A stretch of DNA of 64,000 nt from Cheiracanthium punctorium (GCA_038373885.1 JAWZYV010019608.1:248001-312000), one strand, 5' to 3'. Shown: positions 35,057 to 46,814, numbered from the stretch's first letter. The notes: a model not told the origin generated them from the sequence alone. Numbers and translations: made by a program.

Positions 35057-36225
35057 CTGTCAAAAATAAATAAAATTTTTAATATAGTCAGATCTCAAAC
35101 TGTTCATTAATAACAATTATTTTTTCATTAATCACATAAAGTGTCAAAATTATTCACTTTATAATAGAGATTTATTAAAAATAATACAGAATAGGAAATA
35201 GAAAAAAAAAACTTATTTAGCAATTCTAAAAAATCTTATTACAAAAACAAAACGCATCTTTAATATGCTTGGCCTACCTCTACCTTAATACAAAACATGT
35301 CCAGTCTCTAAACTTTTCTAAATCTCTCTTTACTGATAATAAGAACACTCAAAATATCTGGTGTTTAAAGGTTAAAAAGACACAGTAAAAATATCAGAAA
35401 ATCTGAGAATAAATACAGGATAATAAATAAAATCTCAGCGACTAATTATTTCATTGAGAGTGCATAAAAATTTATAATTATCCAGATATGAGACTAAATA
35501 AAAATCCCCCCCCCCCCCCCCGGCAGAAACACAGCGACATTGCCGCAGAAACAGAACGATCCTCTGCAGATAAATTGCCTTCAACAGAGTTGAAAAATGT
35601 GCTGAAGACCACTTTCATGTAGCGGTAATTTTCAATTCACAATGTTTAAATGCATCCACATCTTTGTGTGCACATGCACACATATATATATTGTGATGCA
35701 GAAAAATTTTTGTATTTCTGCAGCTTGTTGCAGAAAGAATGACAAAAATCTGCCACTGGGATAAAAATAGTTCTTAAATTTATTGCTTGCATAATGTGCA
35801 ATTCAAAATAGATATTTAAGGGATAATTTCTTAAATTGCCAGCGATTGAAACACACTTTCAATTAAAAAAAATTAGTCAAAATGAAGAGTATCTTTCAAA
35901 TAGGACAACTTCTTCACAAGGAACTATATACATATTAAAATATAAGATTTAATTTTTATATTGTCCTTTCTTGTCTATCAGATATATTTGGTAAAGCATT
36001 GCTCTGAAAAAGTAAATAAAAAAATCTCCATCTGTACGTGGAATAGTTTCCTAGATATAACAAGTAAAATTTTAATATGTGTTGCTAAATACTAATCTCA
36101 CAAGAGAGGAAAAATCTATTTACTTTTCAACTGCCAAAAATTTATGATACTGGTCATTCAACAGTTAGATATGAGTTCAGAAAATCCTATTTCAGCTAGA
36201 ATTCTTCTTGTAATGCATGTATGGC

Positions 36226-36256
<31 letters not shown>

Positions 36257-38177
36257 GTGAAAGTTAAGCCACAATGTTTCTTATGTTACAGGGTTGCTAC
36301 TCAATTTCTGGAAAAAAAAAAAAAAAATTCCCTGACATTTCCAGGTTTTCCAGACCTTTAGGTGATAAAAATCCAGACTATTTTTTATGTTTAGGACATA
36401 CTCTTTGCATACCTTTTTCAACATTTCCAGTTTCCCAAAGTGAGGTTAAACATTGATTGTTTACAAACACAGATTTCTAATAATTTTCCTGGTCACATTA
36501 TGTGATTTTCCAGGTTTTGCGCTAAAATTTATGACTTTCCCTGAATTCTCCAGGCTTTCCCTGTTCTCCCTGACCAATAGCAACTCTGTGTTACATTCTC
36601 AATTACAGTTCAACCCTTTCTTTGGAAGTGTGTCATAATTAGTGAATGCAGTGATCGATCTAGGATTTTTTCAGGAGAGTAAAAATACTCCTTAACCTTT
36701 TTAGAAAGAGTATTTTCTTTTCCAAAGGAGTAATTAAAGCAACGAACAATTATTCTAAATATTCAAATACATAATTAAATTGCATTTGACACATAAATAA
36801 CTGATTATACGTCTAGGTTCATAAATGTCAGCTCAACAAAAACTAGTGAAATAATTGGATTTTTTAAAATTTAAAATCAGCAAATCATAATTATTTATCA
36901 AATATACCTCATTTTATATGGAAAAGCAATGCGTAAAAACATGCATTCCGAAATTTTTAAGGCATATTCTGAATTTCTAAAGCGTGAAATACGCATCTAG
37001 AGCCGTTATCACGATCACTGAGTGAATGGTTTCTTAAAGACTAAATTATAGGTAACTTTATAATGCAATAGTGTTCAGGTAAAACTAAACCTGTGAAGTA
37101 CAAGGGTTTCAATGTATTTATCATTTTACAAGAAAGAGATTTATTTAACTTTTATGAACTCTTCTTGTACCTTGTCCCCTACAATAATTTTGCTTTCCAA
37201 CATAAAACGGATACTTACACAATAGGCAAAGTGGTATAAGTCATCATATTTACCTTTAAATATCTCAGAAACTACTATACTCAAAGAGTTTTTTTTTTTT
37301 TTTTTTTTTTTTAACTTTTTTGGGGGACAGAGCATATTTTCTCAAATACAAATGATAGGAAAGAAGCGACTGCATAAAAATTAAATTTTGTATTTTAATA
37401 TGTATACAGTCCCTAATTTAAAAAAAATGTCACATGAAAGCTACTCATCACCTAGTATCTAAGTAACTTTTTGGCTAATCCTATTTAGGATAGAATTTAT
37501 TAAAAAGATTATACTTATTTAAAAGAATCAAAGACATAATATAATTTTTCTTTCTATTTAACTATAATACATTCAGCATCAACAAACAAAAAATCAGAGA
37601 GAGACTCAAATTTACACTTTTTAAATATTCCTCCATCATTTGACCAAACACTTTTCAACCTTGTTGGAAATTGTTTAAAATGGAATGCCTTTATGAGCCA
37701 ACACTTATCCCAATTTTTCTTGAAGTACAACCCTGGTGCAATGAACAGCACAAAGCAATTAAAATTATTATAACTCAATCATTACTACTTACATCATCAG
37801 TCATTGCTTGCTTAGGAGGATGAAATTCTTCATGGTAGGACCTTCCACTAGATGGATGAATTAATCTTCCAGTTATTCTTCTAACAAGAACAGAATCATC
37901 AATCCCAAATTCAATGACGGAATCCAACTTAGTTTTCCGTTTCTCAAGCAATTCATCAAGCTGCAACATAAAAAGTAATCTTAATATGTATGAAATTTTA
38001 GCAAAGAACATTTTAACTTAAAATAAATAAATAAGCTGGAAAAAAATATGTTTATCAAAATATTAATTTTTTATAACTTTTCCCTCCCAAAGTTCTTGGT
38101 GGTTACTAAAGGAAAAAAAAATAAAAAATATGGGAAAACTTCAATGTAAGTCAGTAGTCCCTAACAGAAGTATTAAG

Positions 38178-38222
<45 letters not shown>

Positions 38223-41200
38223 GTAAGGGACACTAGTATGATGAAAGTGATGAATAATAAACTTATCAGAAATTTTAGTTTGAATAAATCTGTAAAACTA
38301 GCAATTACTTTAAAAGTATGGATAATTACACTTGATTTATGAATAAAAATTGATAAATTTAATAAAAGTTTGAGATTTCTAGAGATAGAAAAAGTGACAA
38401 CCTGTTTGCAAATTAAATAATTTTTTTAAAAAATTTAGTTATTTTATGGATAATGGCAATTGCTAATTTTGCCTTTTAGTACAACATTTTCATAAGAAGT
38501 ATCAAAAAAATTTCTGCGTGTTTTCCAAATAATAGAAATTTATTAAACAGAGAAATCATTAGGAACAGTGGGAGTGTTTGGTTGATCAATTTTACTAGGT
38601 ATGTGAAAAATCCTAGAGTTGGAGATCAAACCCAGGACTCTTAACATGCAGATGCTCTACCCTGGTATGATTCCCAGATGAAAACTTTCACATAAGAACC
38701 ACTGGCACTTATCTTCTTCTGCAACCACAGACCGAACAGACGAAACATTATTTCGTGATAACTACTGTAACCAATAGTTCTTCTGCAAGAAATTTGATAT
38801 GGGAATCGTCCCAGAGTAGCTCAGTGGTAGAGAGCAGTAGTCCTAGGTTTGATCCCCAGCTCTGGAATTTTTTGCATAGTTTGTAAAATTGATCAACCTA
38901 AATACTCTTATTTTACCTATTTAAAGGTTGATAAAATTTGTGAGGTTTAACACTTTCCAAAAATAGAGAAATCATTTTTATAATTACTGATAGATTTAGG
39001 AAATCTATCAATCCTTAAATATTTTTAGTAAGTTTGTAATGTATTAGTACTAAAATGTCAAAAACAGTACACAAGGACATCATGTGAAATGCTTATTTTA
39101 AGGCAACGGCAATATGAAGCATAAAATTGTGTCAGATGTAATGCAAAACGTTGCTAGAGCTACACATAACAAGAAATGAAAATTACCTTCTCAGCTTGAA
39201 GAACAGTTCTAGGAAACCCATCCAACAAAAATCCATTGCGGCACTCTTCTTTATCTAGGTTACGATCAATCATATCCACTACAAGAGAGTCACTGACTAG
39301 TTTTCCTTCATCCATGACTTTTTTCAGTGCTTTTCCCAGATCAGAGCCAGATGCGACTTCAGCACGTAACATATCACCTAGAATTACAACAAATTCCAGT
39401 TTGAATTACGAATTTGAAAAAATAACAGCACAATATCTAACTCTAAACTAAATATTGATGCAACAGCCCATACAAGGGTTAACCCTACAACGCGCAGTGT
39501 TCCCGCTCTGGGAACACCAAACTCTGATGTTTTGACAGTTGCCAGTCACAAAGAATAGATTTGATTTCTATAAAAATAATTGAGGGTGACAGAGCTCAAC
39601 GAGAATCCTTTACTTTTTAGCATGTCATTTCCTGTAAAAAAAATCTGATGTGTCCAACACATGACTTCCTTGCATGTCTATTAAATCAAAAGTGTTTTTT
39701 ATGCACTTCCTCTAAACTTATTTGTTTGAAAGAGATAAAATATCAATAATAGTAAGGTTTAGCGATTTCTAGCCAAATATTTCGATATCGCCAAGCTGAG
39801 TTCAATTTGAAAGATTTCCTTCTGACACTTTATTTGGCGATATTTCACCAAAAGCCGACAAACTTGAGATAGTTTGCGAGATTTTGCGGATAGCCAAAGT
39901 AGTCATTGACCACAGACTTTCAATGAATTGAATGCATCCATACACCTTAATGTATTTAAAGTCATTTGGCTCACCCTGTAAATAAATTCCCAGTCGATTG
40001 CTGTCAAAAAGATATTGAAAACCGTTAGATATTATAATATAGTTCTAAATACAAAAGTTCAAAATTCTACGGGTTAAAGTTTTAGAGTTATATAAAATAC
40101 GAAATAATTTTTGGTGCCAAATATGGCGATATTTCGGCGAAACTCGTCAATGTCGACGACATTTGGCGAGATTTTAAGCATGGACCAACAATGACAGATT
40201 ATTGCCAAATTTGGCGATATTTCGCCAAAACTCGCCAAGAACGATGACAAATGGTGATACTTTGGGCATGGACCAAATGACTGACTATCGCCAAATTTGG
40301 CGACATTTTGGCAAAACTCGCCAACGTCGAGGACCAAACAATGACTGTCTACAATTGTATTATATTGAAGATGTCCATAGACATTAAAGTACTGAAATTC
40401 TTATCGGTGGTCCTGTAAATAAACTCTCCAGTAGATTTTAACCAAAAATCGAGATGCACAACTAGATGTTACAACAATCTTATATATGAAATTTCATAAT
40501 AGTTTTTGAGATTTGAGAGTTAAATATGCACACACGTACACAAAAAAGTCGCCAAGCTTGGCGACTTTTGGCATAGTTCTTGAGGGAGGCACGTGACCGT
40601 GGTCGGACCATTACCTAACTTATGTGGTAGGACGGTATTGTGCTTGAAATGGATGAATCCCCTAAAATTGCCATTGACCGTAATGTATTGGAAATCTTTT
40701 GAGTGTTCCTGTAGCAGAACTGTAAATGATAAAGACACTTTTTTTAATGGAGAAATTCATTTTCTAACTCTTTACAGCATATATCACTTCTCAGTCATTT
40801 GAAATAGCCCAATACCTCTAAAAAACGCTTTGATGAATTTCGGCCAATTGAGCGTAATGTATTTCGAATCTTTTAGGCGGTTCTGTAGATAAACTATCCA
40901 GTCGAATGGAACCGAAAGGGGAGGTGCACAACTAGATGTTACAACAATCCTAAATATAAAGTTTCAACATTCTACGCCTAATAGTTTTTGAGATATGCGA
41001 GTTTAATGAATTTTGGCCCATTGAGTGTGATGTATTTTGAATGTTTTGGGCGGTCCTGTAGATAAACTATCCAATCGAATGGAACCAAAAGAGGAGGTGC
41101 ACAACTAGATGTTACAACTATCCAAAATATGAAATTTCGACATTCTACGCCTAATAGTTTTTGAGATATGAGAGTTTAATGAATTTCGGCCCATAGAGCG

Positions 41201-44200
41201 TAATGTATTTCGAATCTTTTGGGCGGTCCTGTACATAAACTATACATTCGATTGCGACCAAAAGGGGAGGTGCACAACTAGATCATAGAACAATCCTAAA
41301 TATCAAATATCAATATTCTACGACCAATAGTTTTTGAGATATGCGAGTTACATACATACGTACGTACGTACAGACGGCATGGAAAAACTGACCACAATAA
41401 ACTCGCCGCTGGTCAAAATGAGTTTCAGACGCGTTAATATGATCGTGCATGCTAGCCTACGATGAGATGCATCGAAAAAATTCTTAAAATTAAATTTAGA
41501 GGTAGTCAAAATCGGTTTTTTTGTCGAAATTTGGCCCCCAAAATTTTTCGTGATCACATTACTTCCTTATACTACGTACAAGGAAGTAAAAATGGTCACG
41601 ATTATTTTTAACAGCACTGACATCTGCTGAAAAATGGAAGAATGCGAGAATAGTTGGATAGACTGTCCAATGCTGAAAAAAGGGCAGCCGTTGCCATCGC
41701 TCGACTTAACTACCAGCAAGATGGCGGACGATCGAAACGTTCATAGCGTGCTACAGATCTAGAGACCCTTTTTTGACGCAGCTGGCTGTGCAGCTGCCCT
41801 TTTTTCAGAATTGGGAAAGGGTTGCTCCTCAAAGAGTTAAGGCCTGTGCTGCCCAACCATGCCTTCGCAACCATGGGCTATGGGATGCAGAAGCATGTGC
41901 CTCAGCCAGATGCAAAGCACCCAGTGATTCCCAAGAAAGCTTAGGAATCACTGGGTGCTTTTCACCCAGGTGACCCCCTTTGCCCTTTTATACATTACAA
42001 ACTTACTTTGGTCCTCATTTTTTTTTTATCAACTCATTCAAGTGATGACAGGCAGAGTCAACCTTTTCCAGCACAGGAATCGAATCCCGAACCCGTGAAA
42101 CAGCAGCACAATGCACTAACCATTATACCACTAAGCTGAAATTTTTAAGTTGGGAAATATATTGATTCTGCATACACTATCAAGCGTTGTGTTGGATTCC
42201 TAAATTTGCAGATCCCAGGGACTTACGAAATTAACTATTTGGGGTTCCTACTTAAATTTCTATGACTTTTTCAATAACATAAGAAAATGAAAACACTCAG
42301 AAGTTGAACACAAGAATGAAAAACTGATGCCTTAAGTATGTCTAAGGTCTTTAAGAAGTAAGATCATTTTGGGGGTTGAAAAATTGTGGTAAAACTGCTA
42401 CTGTAACAATATCTGAAAGAAACCATCCACCTGTAATAATGCATTGTATTTTCCAAAAAATAAAACAGTCTATATACTAAATGCAGGGTTCCCACTCAAT
42501 TTCTGAAAAAAAAATTCCCTGACTTTTCCAGGTTTTCCAGACCATCATGTGATAAAAATCCAGACTATTTTTTATGCTTATGACGTGAACTTTGCATATG
42601 TTTTTTAATATTTTTAGCCTCCCAAAGTAAGGTTAAACGTTGTTTGTTTACAAACACTGATTTTTCCAGCCCAAATTATATGACTTTTCAGGTTCTGGGT
42701 CAAAATTTGCAATTTTCCCTGACTTTTGTCAAAATGAAATTCCTTGACTTTTCCAGGTTTTCCTTGACCAGTGGGAACCCTGTAAGTGTCTTTTTCAAAG
42801 CACGTGAATTTTTAGCAATGCAAGTTATTAGAGTTGTTAATTTTTCATAGTCAAGATCAATTCTGCTGTGCATAAACTCTTGTACCAAAAATAAATATTT
42901 TTCCAGGTTTACAAACACCTACTGAAGAGCAATTTGAAATATACAAAAGGAAGATTTTAACTATGCATGCGAATTTACTCTATAGAACTTCTAGTGACAA
43001 AGCTACACAAAAAGGAAGTTTATACACAGAAATTCAAGAGCCAGAAACTTACCAGTGGCAAGATGACAAACACAAAACTCCTTTTTCAATCTGGGAGCCT
43101 ATACAGGAAGAAGGGGGAAATAAGAAGAATCTTGATAAGACATTACATTTCATTGTGTTAATTATTAATAATGCACCATTAAATTGCAAATGTTATCCAA
43201 GGCATTTTGAAATAACCAGTGAAATACAAATAAGGGAGATACAGGGTGGTTATAATAAAAGTAGGGATGTAACGAATATTGATTTTGCCAGATACCGGAT
43301 ATCCGAAGCTCCTTTGGTTGCCGGATACGGATATCCGGCACTAAATGTGTATTTAGTTATTCAATGTGTTTTTCATATTTTTTGTATAGTATGACATCAG
43401 AACAATAAATTGTAAACATGTTTAACACATCATTTAAGTATTTTTTAATAATTGACTTATAATCTACAAAAACTAAATATCTTTACATATATGTGCATTA
43501 AAAAATGTTACTTAAAATGTAAACAGTTAAAATATTCTTTTTATGTATACAGTGCTGGCAGAAGGAAATAAATTGAACCATGACTACATTTATTAAATAT
43601 AACTGTAATTGTAGATTATTTTCACAAAGAAATGCATACTATCTTTTTATTTATTTAAGAATAAGATATCTATTTTGATAAGATACCTTTGATAGATGAG
43701 TTATTTTTTTTTCCAAACATAGGTTTAATGCTTTTTTTTTCTGTTTTATTCATTTAATATTAATTTACATTAAGTGATTTTTAGTTTTATTTTAAGTTAA
43801 ATTACTTTTAGAGATTGATAAATAAAAAGTAAATCCCTTTTAAATATTTATAAAACAGGATTTTTCAGGTTATGCATTAAATTTCTTTAATTAAAAAAAA
43901 CTACAAGTTAAAAAACAAAAATAGATCTGTTTAATTGTTTAGCTTCTAAAATATATGAGCATTCTTTCACAGTACTAAAACTCATATGGCACAAAAAGGG
44001 GGAGGGCAAATTCATAAAAAAATTTCTCCCTGCCACTATAAATAAATTTGAAGACAGAATAATCGGAGTTTTTTTTTGTTCATTATCCGATTTCTGGAGC
44101 AAATAAAAATATTGAGAAACTCGATGGGGAGAGAGTGTAAAATTACATTATTACATCATTTTTGGTATTAAAATGAGAGAAACTGCGTATAATGAATGCA

Positions 44201-46407
44201 CATATTTTTCAAATGATACTACACAGTTCTTGTCATTAAACTTCCCCTATAAACAGCAGTCTACAGCTGAAAAGGATGAGAAGATCACCTCCAAATTTGC
44301 ACATGGACACTACATGAGATGTGTTCAAGTTTTTTTTTTTTTAAGTTCAGAAAATGTCCGCTAAGCAGCACTTTGCAGCATGAAATCAGCTCTAAATATG
44401 AGCTAACTAGTTATAAATGTGCTCAAAAACTACTGAACAAATGTTGAAACAATAGACATATTGCTTTATTTATGCCTGTTTCACAGGGATGAGATTGGCA
44501 AAAGAGCAAAAAAGCTGAAATCATACGAGAGCAAAAATTTGTGCATGTGATATTTATAGCTAATTAATGTGAAAGAAGTTTTAAGAGAAGAAAAACATAG
44601 GAACATGCTAGGAGATAAATATATCACACAGTTAACTAATAACTACAATCAGGAATTCACAGAAAAAACAGAATTTTCAGAGAAAAAAGACAAAAAAGTG
44701 ATTTCTCTTTATACACAAAAGGCTGAAATCAGCTAAAAAGCTGAAGAATCTCATCCCTGGTTTCACTAAAATAATCCCAAAGTGATTTAAGATTAGTCAT
44801 ATTGTAGCTAAGGAAAACACCTGGTGAAATCTAAGGAATTTATTCAAGACATAATTTTTATGGAGAACCCTTTGTGATAAGGGCACTGAAAAGAAGGACA
44901 GCATTCCGAAAAAGACTAAATATAAAATATTAAGTGTGTCAGCATAGTGGTGTTTACTACAATCTGTCAGATGTTTTAAACTTTTTTTTTTTTTCTAATA
45001 GATTAATTTCACATATTTACTAAATTTATTTTTTCTGAACTTAGTCAGGAAATGTAAAATAATCAAAATGATTAGAAAATATGGTACAGCTTTAGTATGG
45101 GTCCTTTGGCGCGATAAAGGATGCCATTATGGTAACCCCTGCTATTTGATGATCGGAAGTTAAGATATGGTAAACCTAAACCGGTGGTTTGTTTCAGGAA
45201 AATGGCGATGACAGTGTGCTTTATGGTTTTATTTTACATTAAATTTTATTATTTAATTATTTTTGAAATTTAAAATGGATGTTCAGGTTCATACTGACTG
45301 TTCATATAGTTTTGTATGAATAAACATTCTTTTGATAGTACGTTTCAGGTTAATATTTTCATTCTCGATTGTTTATTTATTAAGGGTAGAAGCAACAAAT
45401 AATTACATTATTAATATTTTATACTGTGAAATAATTTTAGATATTTTGATTTTATTATTTCCATATTGCAATAATTTAGTTTTAATCAAGGTATGAGATA
45501 AGCATTGTTTGTTTTTATTTGTTATGATTTCCTTTGTTTTTGTTAAGGGTAGGGGCAACAAATAATTTCGTTATTAATATAATATTCAATATTTTGATTT
45601 TATTATTTCAATATTGCAATAATTTAGTGATTTTAATTAAGGTATGAGGTAAGCATTGTTTGTTATGATTTAAACTAGTTCTTTACTTTTGCTTACGTAA
45701 TCTTTTGTCAGAATGCTAAAACATATTTTATTTTGTCTTTTTCATTTGTTATTTTTGTGAGGTATTGCCTTTAGAATATTATTTGTTTACATTATTTAAT
45801 TTATTCTACTAAAAAGAGAAAGGAGTAGGGTTGAGGGGGGCTGTGCCCCCCCATACATAAAGAAAAGTAATTAAATTTTATTAAACTGAATTTATATGTA
45901 CATGTAAGCTTGTAATCAATCTGTTTATAATTTATTTTTTCTTAAAAATATTTAAAAGCCATTAAAATAAATCATAGCAAAATTAACAGCGATGATCAAT
46001 TATCTTGGAAACCAGCGCCATCCGATCTGCCATATTGTTTACAATTGGCATCGGCAAGGCAAACTTGGGTTGGCAACAAGATTTTGTCGCCAAAACAAAA
46101 GCGCGCCAAAAAGGACCCATACTAAAGCTGTTCTGAAAATATGATCCTATTAATAAATACCTCTTCATTCAATTATATCCAGGCTGCAACAAGTTTTATT
46201 TTTGATAAAATAAATAAATAAAAAGGATAAAAATTGAATGCAATAAAGTAGTAGTATATCAAACTATTCATGTATGTGAAACAATACCTGCGTTCCTTTG
46301 CCTGCCCCTGGAGGCCCGAGAAGTACAGCATTGATACCAATTCTCCGTCCCCTGGCCTCGATATCGTCCTTAATATTTAAAGAGGGTGCAGCAGCAGTTG
46401 GAGCCAT
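34832..46407 (-). CDS. AK2: Adenylate kinase 2, complete, five coding exons
   Basis: Catalyses ATP + AMP to 2 ADP; the family member AK2 works in the mitochondrial intermembrane space. Exons, in coding order on the minus strand: 46407-46288, 43098-43053, 39377-39187, 37960-37793, 35056-34832. All four introns are GT-AG and phases match (0, 1, 0, 0), giving 249 aa, close to the usual ~240. Seen: P-loop [10 protein letters not shown] (residues 31-40), AMP-site TGDMLR (55-60), FLLDGFPR (105-112), LID region [16 protein letters not shown] (150-165) and RRSDD (183-187). The C-terminus KDKVMFYG is AK2-like. There is no cleavable presequence, as is normal for AK2. The start is the first ATG after a probable 5'UTR acceptor. 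No stops or frameshifts are seen. The introns are loaded with MITEs but the exons are intact, so the gene is probably functional. Confidence 0.96.
36289..36588. repeat. Dispersed repeat with 'CCAGGTTTTCCAGACC' core, copy 1 (AK2 intron 4)
   Basis: Shares CTCAATTTCTG, CCAGGTTTTCCAGACC and GTGATAAAAATCCAGACTAT with 42484-42782. Ends CAGGGTTGCTAC / AGCAACTCTG are inverted. The flanks are not a clean duplication. Confidence 0.7.
36649..37020. mobile_element. hAT MITE, CAGTGATCG family, intact copy (AK2 intron 4)
   Basis: Ends CAGTGATCGATCTAG and CTAGAGCCGTTATCACGATCACTG (inner part diverged), with perfect 8-bp duplication AGTGAATG. 372 bp. It is the uninterrupted partner of 50995-52685. Confidence 0.88.
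37793..37960 (-). CDS. AK2: AK2 coding exon 4 (LID domain)
   Basis: 168 nt, residues 120-175, from LDELLEKRK through [20 protein letters not shown] to QAMTDD. It holds the lid that closes over ATP. The acceptor is TTGCAG and the donor GAT|GTAAGT. Confidence 0.95.
38612..38665 (-). repeat. tRNA-like block, inverted partner
   Basis: The minus strand reads CCAGGGTAGAGCATCTGCAT, then GTTAAGAGTCCTGGGTTTGA and TCTCCAACTCTAGG. The B box is good and the A box partly deleted. Complementary to the block at 38811. Confidence 0.55.
38811..38865 (+). repeat. tRNA-like block with A and B boxes
   Basis: CCAGAG...CTCTGG pairs at the ends; TAGCTCAGTGGTAGA is a clean A box and GGTTTGATCCC a near-consensus B box. 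At 55 nt it is too short for a tRNA (the anticodon arm is largely lost), so it is tRNA-derived, not a functional tRNA gene. Confidence 0.6.
39187..39377 (-). CDS. AK2: AK2 coding exon 3
   Basis: 191 nt, residues 56-119. It carries the AMP-binding start [19 protein letters not shown] and the conserved FLLDGFPRT, and ends QAEK. The acceptor is TTCTAG and the donor AAG|GTAATT. Confidence 0.95.
39483..41836. mobile_element. TTAA-flanked repeat (GCAGTGTTCCC family), split by copy C
   Basis: TTAA flanks both sides (39479-39482, 41837-41840). Left part 39483-39643 and right part 41589-41836 match the uninterrupted copy at 46489-46814 (CGCAGTGTTCCC.C.CTGGG; CTTTACTTTTTAGCA; CTTAACTACCAGCAAGATGG). 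The middle is the hairpin-ended repeat. A degenerate relative is at 60016-60418. Confidence 0.75.
39644..41588 (+). mobile_element. Hairpin-ended repeat family, copy C (AK2 intron 2)
   Basis: Nearly the same as copy B, in the same orientation: TCTGATGTGTCCAACACATG start, 'TCGCCAAATTTGGCGA' palindromes, ~173-bp units, TACG microsatellite, terminal ACTTCCTTATAC..AAGGAAGT hairpin. The insertion point in the TTAA repeat is an A run (T run on the other strand). Confidence 0.7.
41913..41960. repeat. Perfect 18-bp stem hairpin
   Basis: AAAGCACCCAGTGATTCC and GGAATCACTGGGTGCTTT are exact inverted copies around a 12-nt loop (AK2 intron 2). It could be a small foldback; no other role is evident. Confidence 0.85.
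42066..42141 (-). repeat. tRNA-like SINE head or tRNA pseudogene (Asp/Glu-like A box)
   Basis: The minus strand reads TTTCAGCTTAGTGGTATAAT, GGTTAGTGCA, then GGGATTCGATTCC and GCTGGAA. The acceptor ends pair (TTTCAGC with GCTGGAA) and the A and B boxes are recognisable. The T arm does not pair well, so it is not a convincing functional tRNA. Confidence 0.55.
42484..42782. repeat. Dispersed repeat with 'CCAGGTTTTCCAGACC' core, copy 2 (AK2 intron 2)
   Basis: Ends CAGGGTTCCCACT and AGTGGGAACCCTG are a perfect inverted pair. The interior matches 36289-36588. No target duplication is visible. Confidence 0.75.
43053..43098 (-). CDS. AK2: AK2 coding exon 2 (46-nt micro-exon)
   Basis: Encodes [15 protein letters not shown] plus the first base of Gly56; this is the conserved AK2 segment after the P-loop. 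The acceptor is CTGTATAG and the donor G|GTAAGT. It was found by looking for the peptide missing between the P-loop exon and the GDMLRA exon. Phases join exactly on both sides. Confidence 0.93.
44485..44758. mobile_element. hAT-type MITE, AGGGATGAGATT ends (AK2 intron 1)
   Basis: Ends AGGGATGAGATT and AATCTCATCCCT, flanked by TGTTTCAC and GGTTTCAC (7 of 8). The interior repeats AAAGCTGAAATCA in inverted form. Similar ends at 61719-61976. Confidence 0.75.
45084..46134. mobile_element. Mutator-like MITE with 9-bp duplication (AK2 intron 1)
   Basis: Inverted ends CAGCTTTAGTATGGGTCCTT..GGCGCG / CGCGCC..AAGGACCCATACTAAAGCTG. Exact 9-bp repeats GAAAATATG at 45075-45083 and 46135-46143; a 9-bp duplication points to MULE elements. 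The interior has a ~170-bp tandem duplication (about 45370-45510 and 45540-45668). It sits about 150 bp from AK2 exon 1. Confidence 0.75.
46288..46407 (-). CDS. AK2: AK2 coding exon 1
   Basis: 120 nt, 40 codons, starting [15 protein letters not shown] and ending with the P-loop [10 protein letters not shown]. The donor is CAG|GTATTG, phase 0. Eight bases upstream of the ATG the minus strand reads TTTTTCACAG, a good acceptor, so the 5'UTR is probably spliced. Confidence 0.95.
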
Positions 46408-46488
46408 TCTTTAATCTGTGAAAAAGATCATCCATAAATACTACGGAAATGTTGCTGGAAGAAAACACAACATACAAAGGTCAATTAA

Positions 46489-46814
46489 CTCTAACACGCA
46501 GTGTTCCCACACTGGGAACAACAAACTCTGATGTTTTGTCTGTTGCCAGTCATGAAGAATAGATTGGATTTCTATAAAAATAGTTGCGGATGACATAGCT
46601 CCACAAGAATCCTTTACTTTTTAGCACGTCATTTCCTGTAAAGAAAATGGTAATGGAGGCTGTGTGGCACAGCCAGCTGTCGTCAAAAAAGGGTATCTAG
46701 ATCTGTGGCACGCGATGAACTTTTCAATCGTCCACCATCTTGCTGGTAGTTAAGTCGAGCAATGGCAACGGCTGCCCTTTTTTCAGCATTGGAAAAAGGT
46801 TGCGCCTCAAATGG
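46489..46814. mobile_element. TTAA-flanked repeat (GCAGTGTTCCC family), uninterrupted copy
   Basis: Flanked by TTAA (46485-46488, 46815-46818). 326 bp. Matches both halves of the split copy at 39483-41836, so it serves as the empty-site reference. Confidence 0.75.

Larger units (their letters stand above)
38572..38905. repeat. Foldback element with tRNA-like arms (AK2 intron 3)
   Basis: Two arms of roughly 150 bp are inverted copies: GTTTGGTTGATCAATTTTAC on the left matches GTAAAATTGATCAACCTAAA on the right, and GATTCCCA matches TGGGAATC nearer the centre. Each arm holds a tRNA-like block (38612-38665 minus, 38811-38865 plus). Confidence 0.7.

Noticed and set aside
36281..36596. 8-bp target duplication for the 36289 repeat
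   Set aside because: Flanks TTATGTTA and TGTTACAT do not match as an 8-mer; boundaries remain uncertain.
38811..38865. Functional tRNA gene
   Set aside because: A and B boxes are good but the block is only 55 nt and lacks an anticodon arm; it is repeated inverted nearby.
42066..42141. Functional tRNA gene on the minus strand
   Set aside because: The acceptor ends pair, but the T arm does not fold properly; more likely a SINE head or pseudogene.
43262..43345. hAT element start (TAGGGATGTAACGAATATTG)
   Set aside because: Resembles a hAT end with palindromic GGATATCCG motifs, but no partner end was found.
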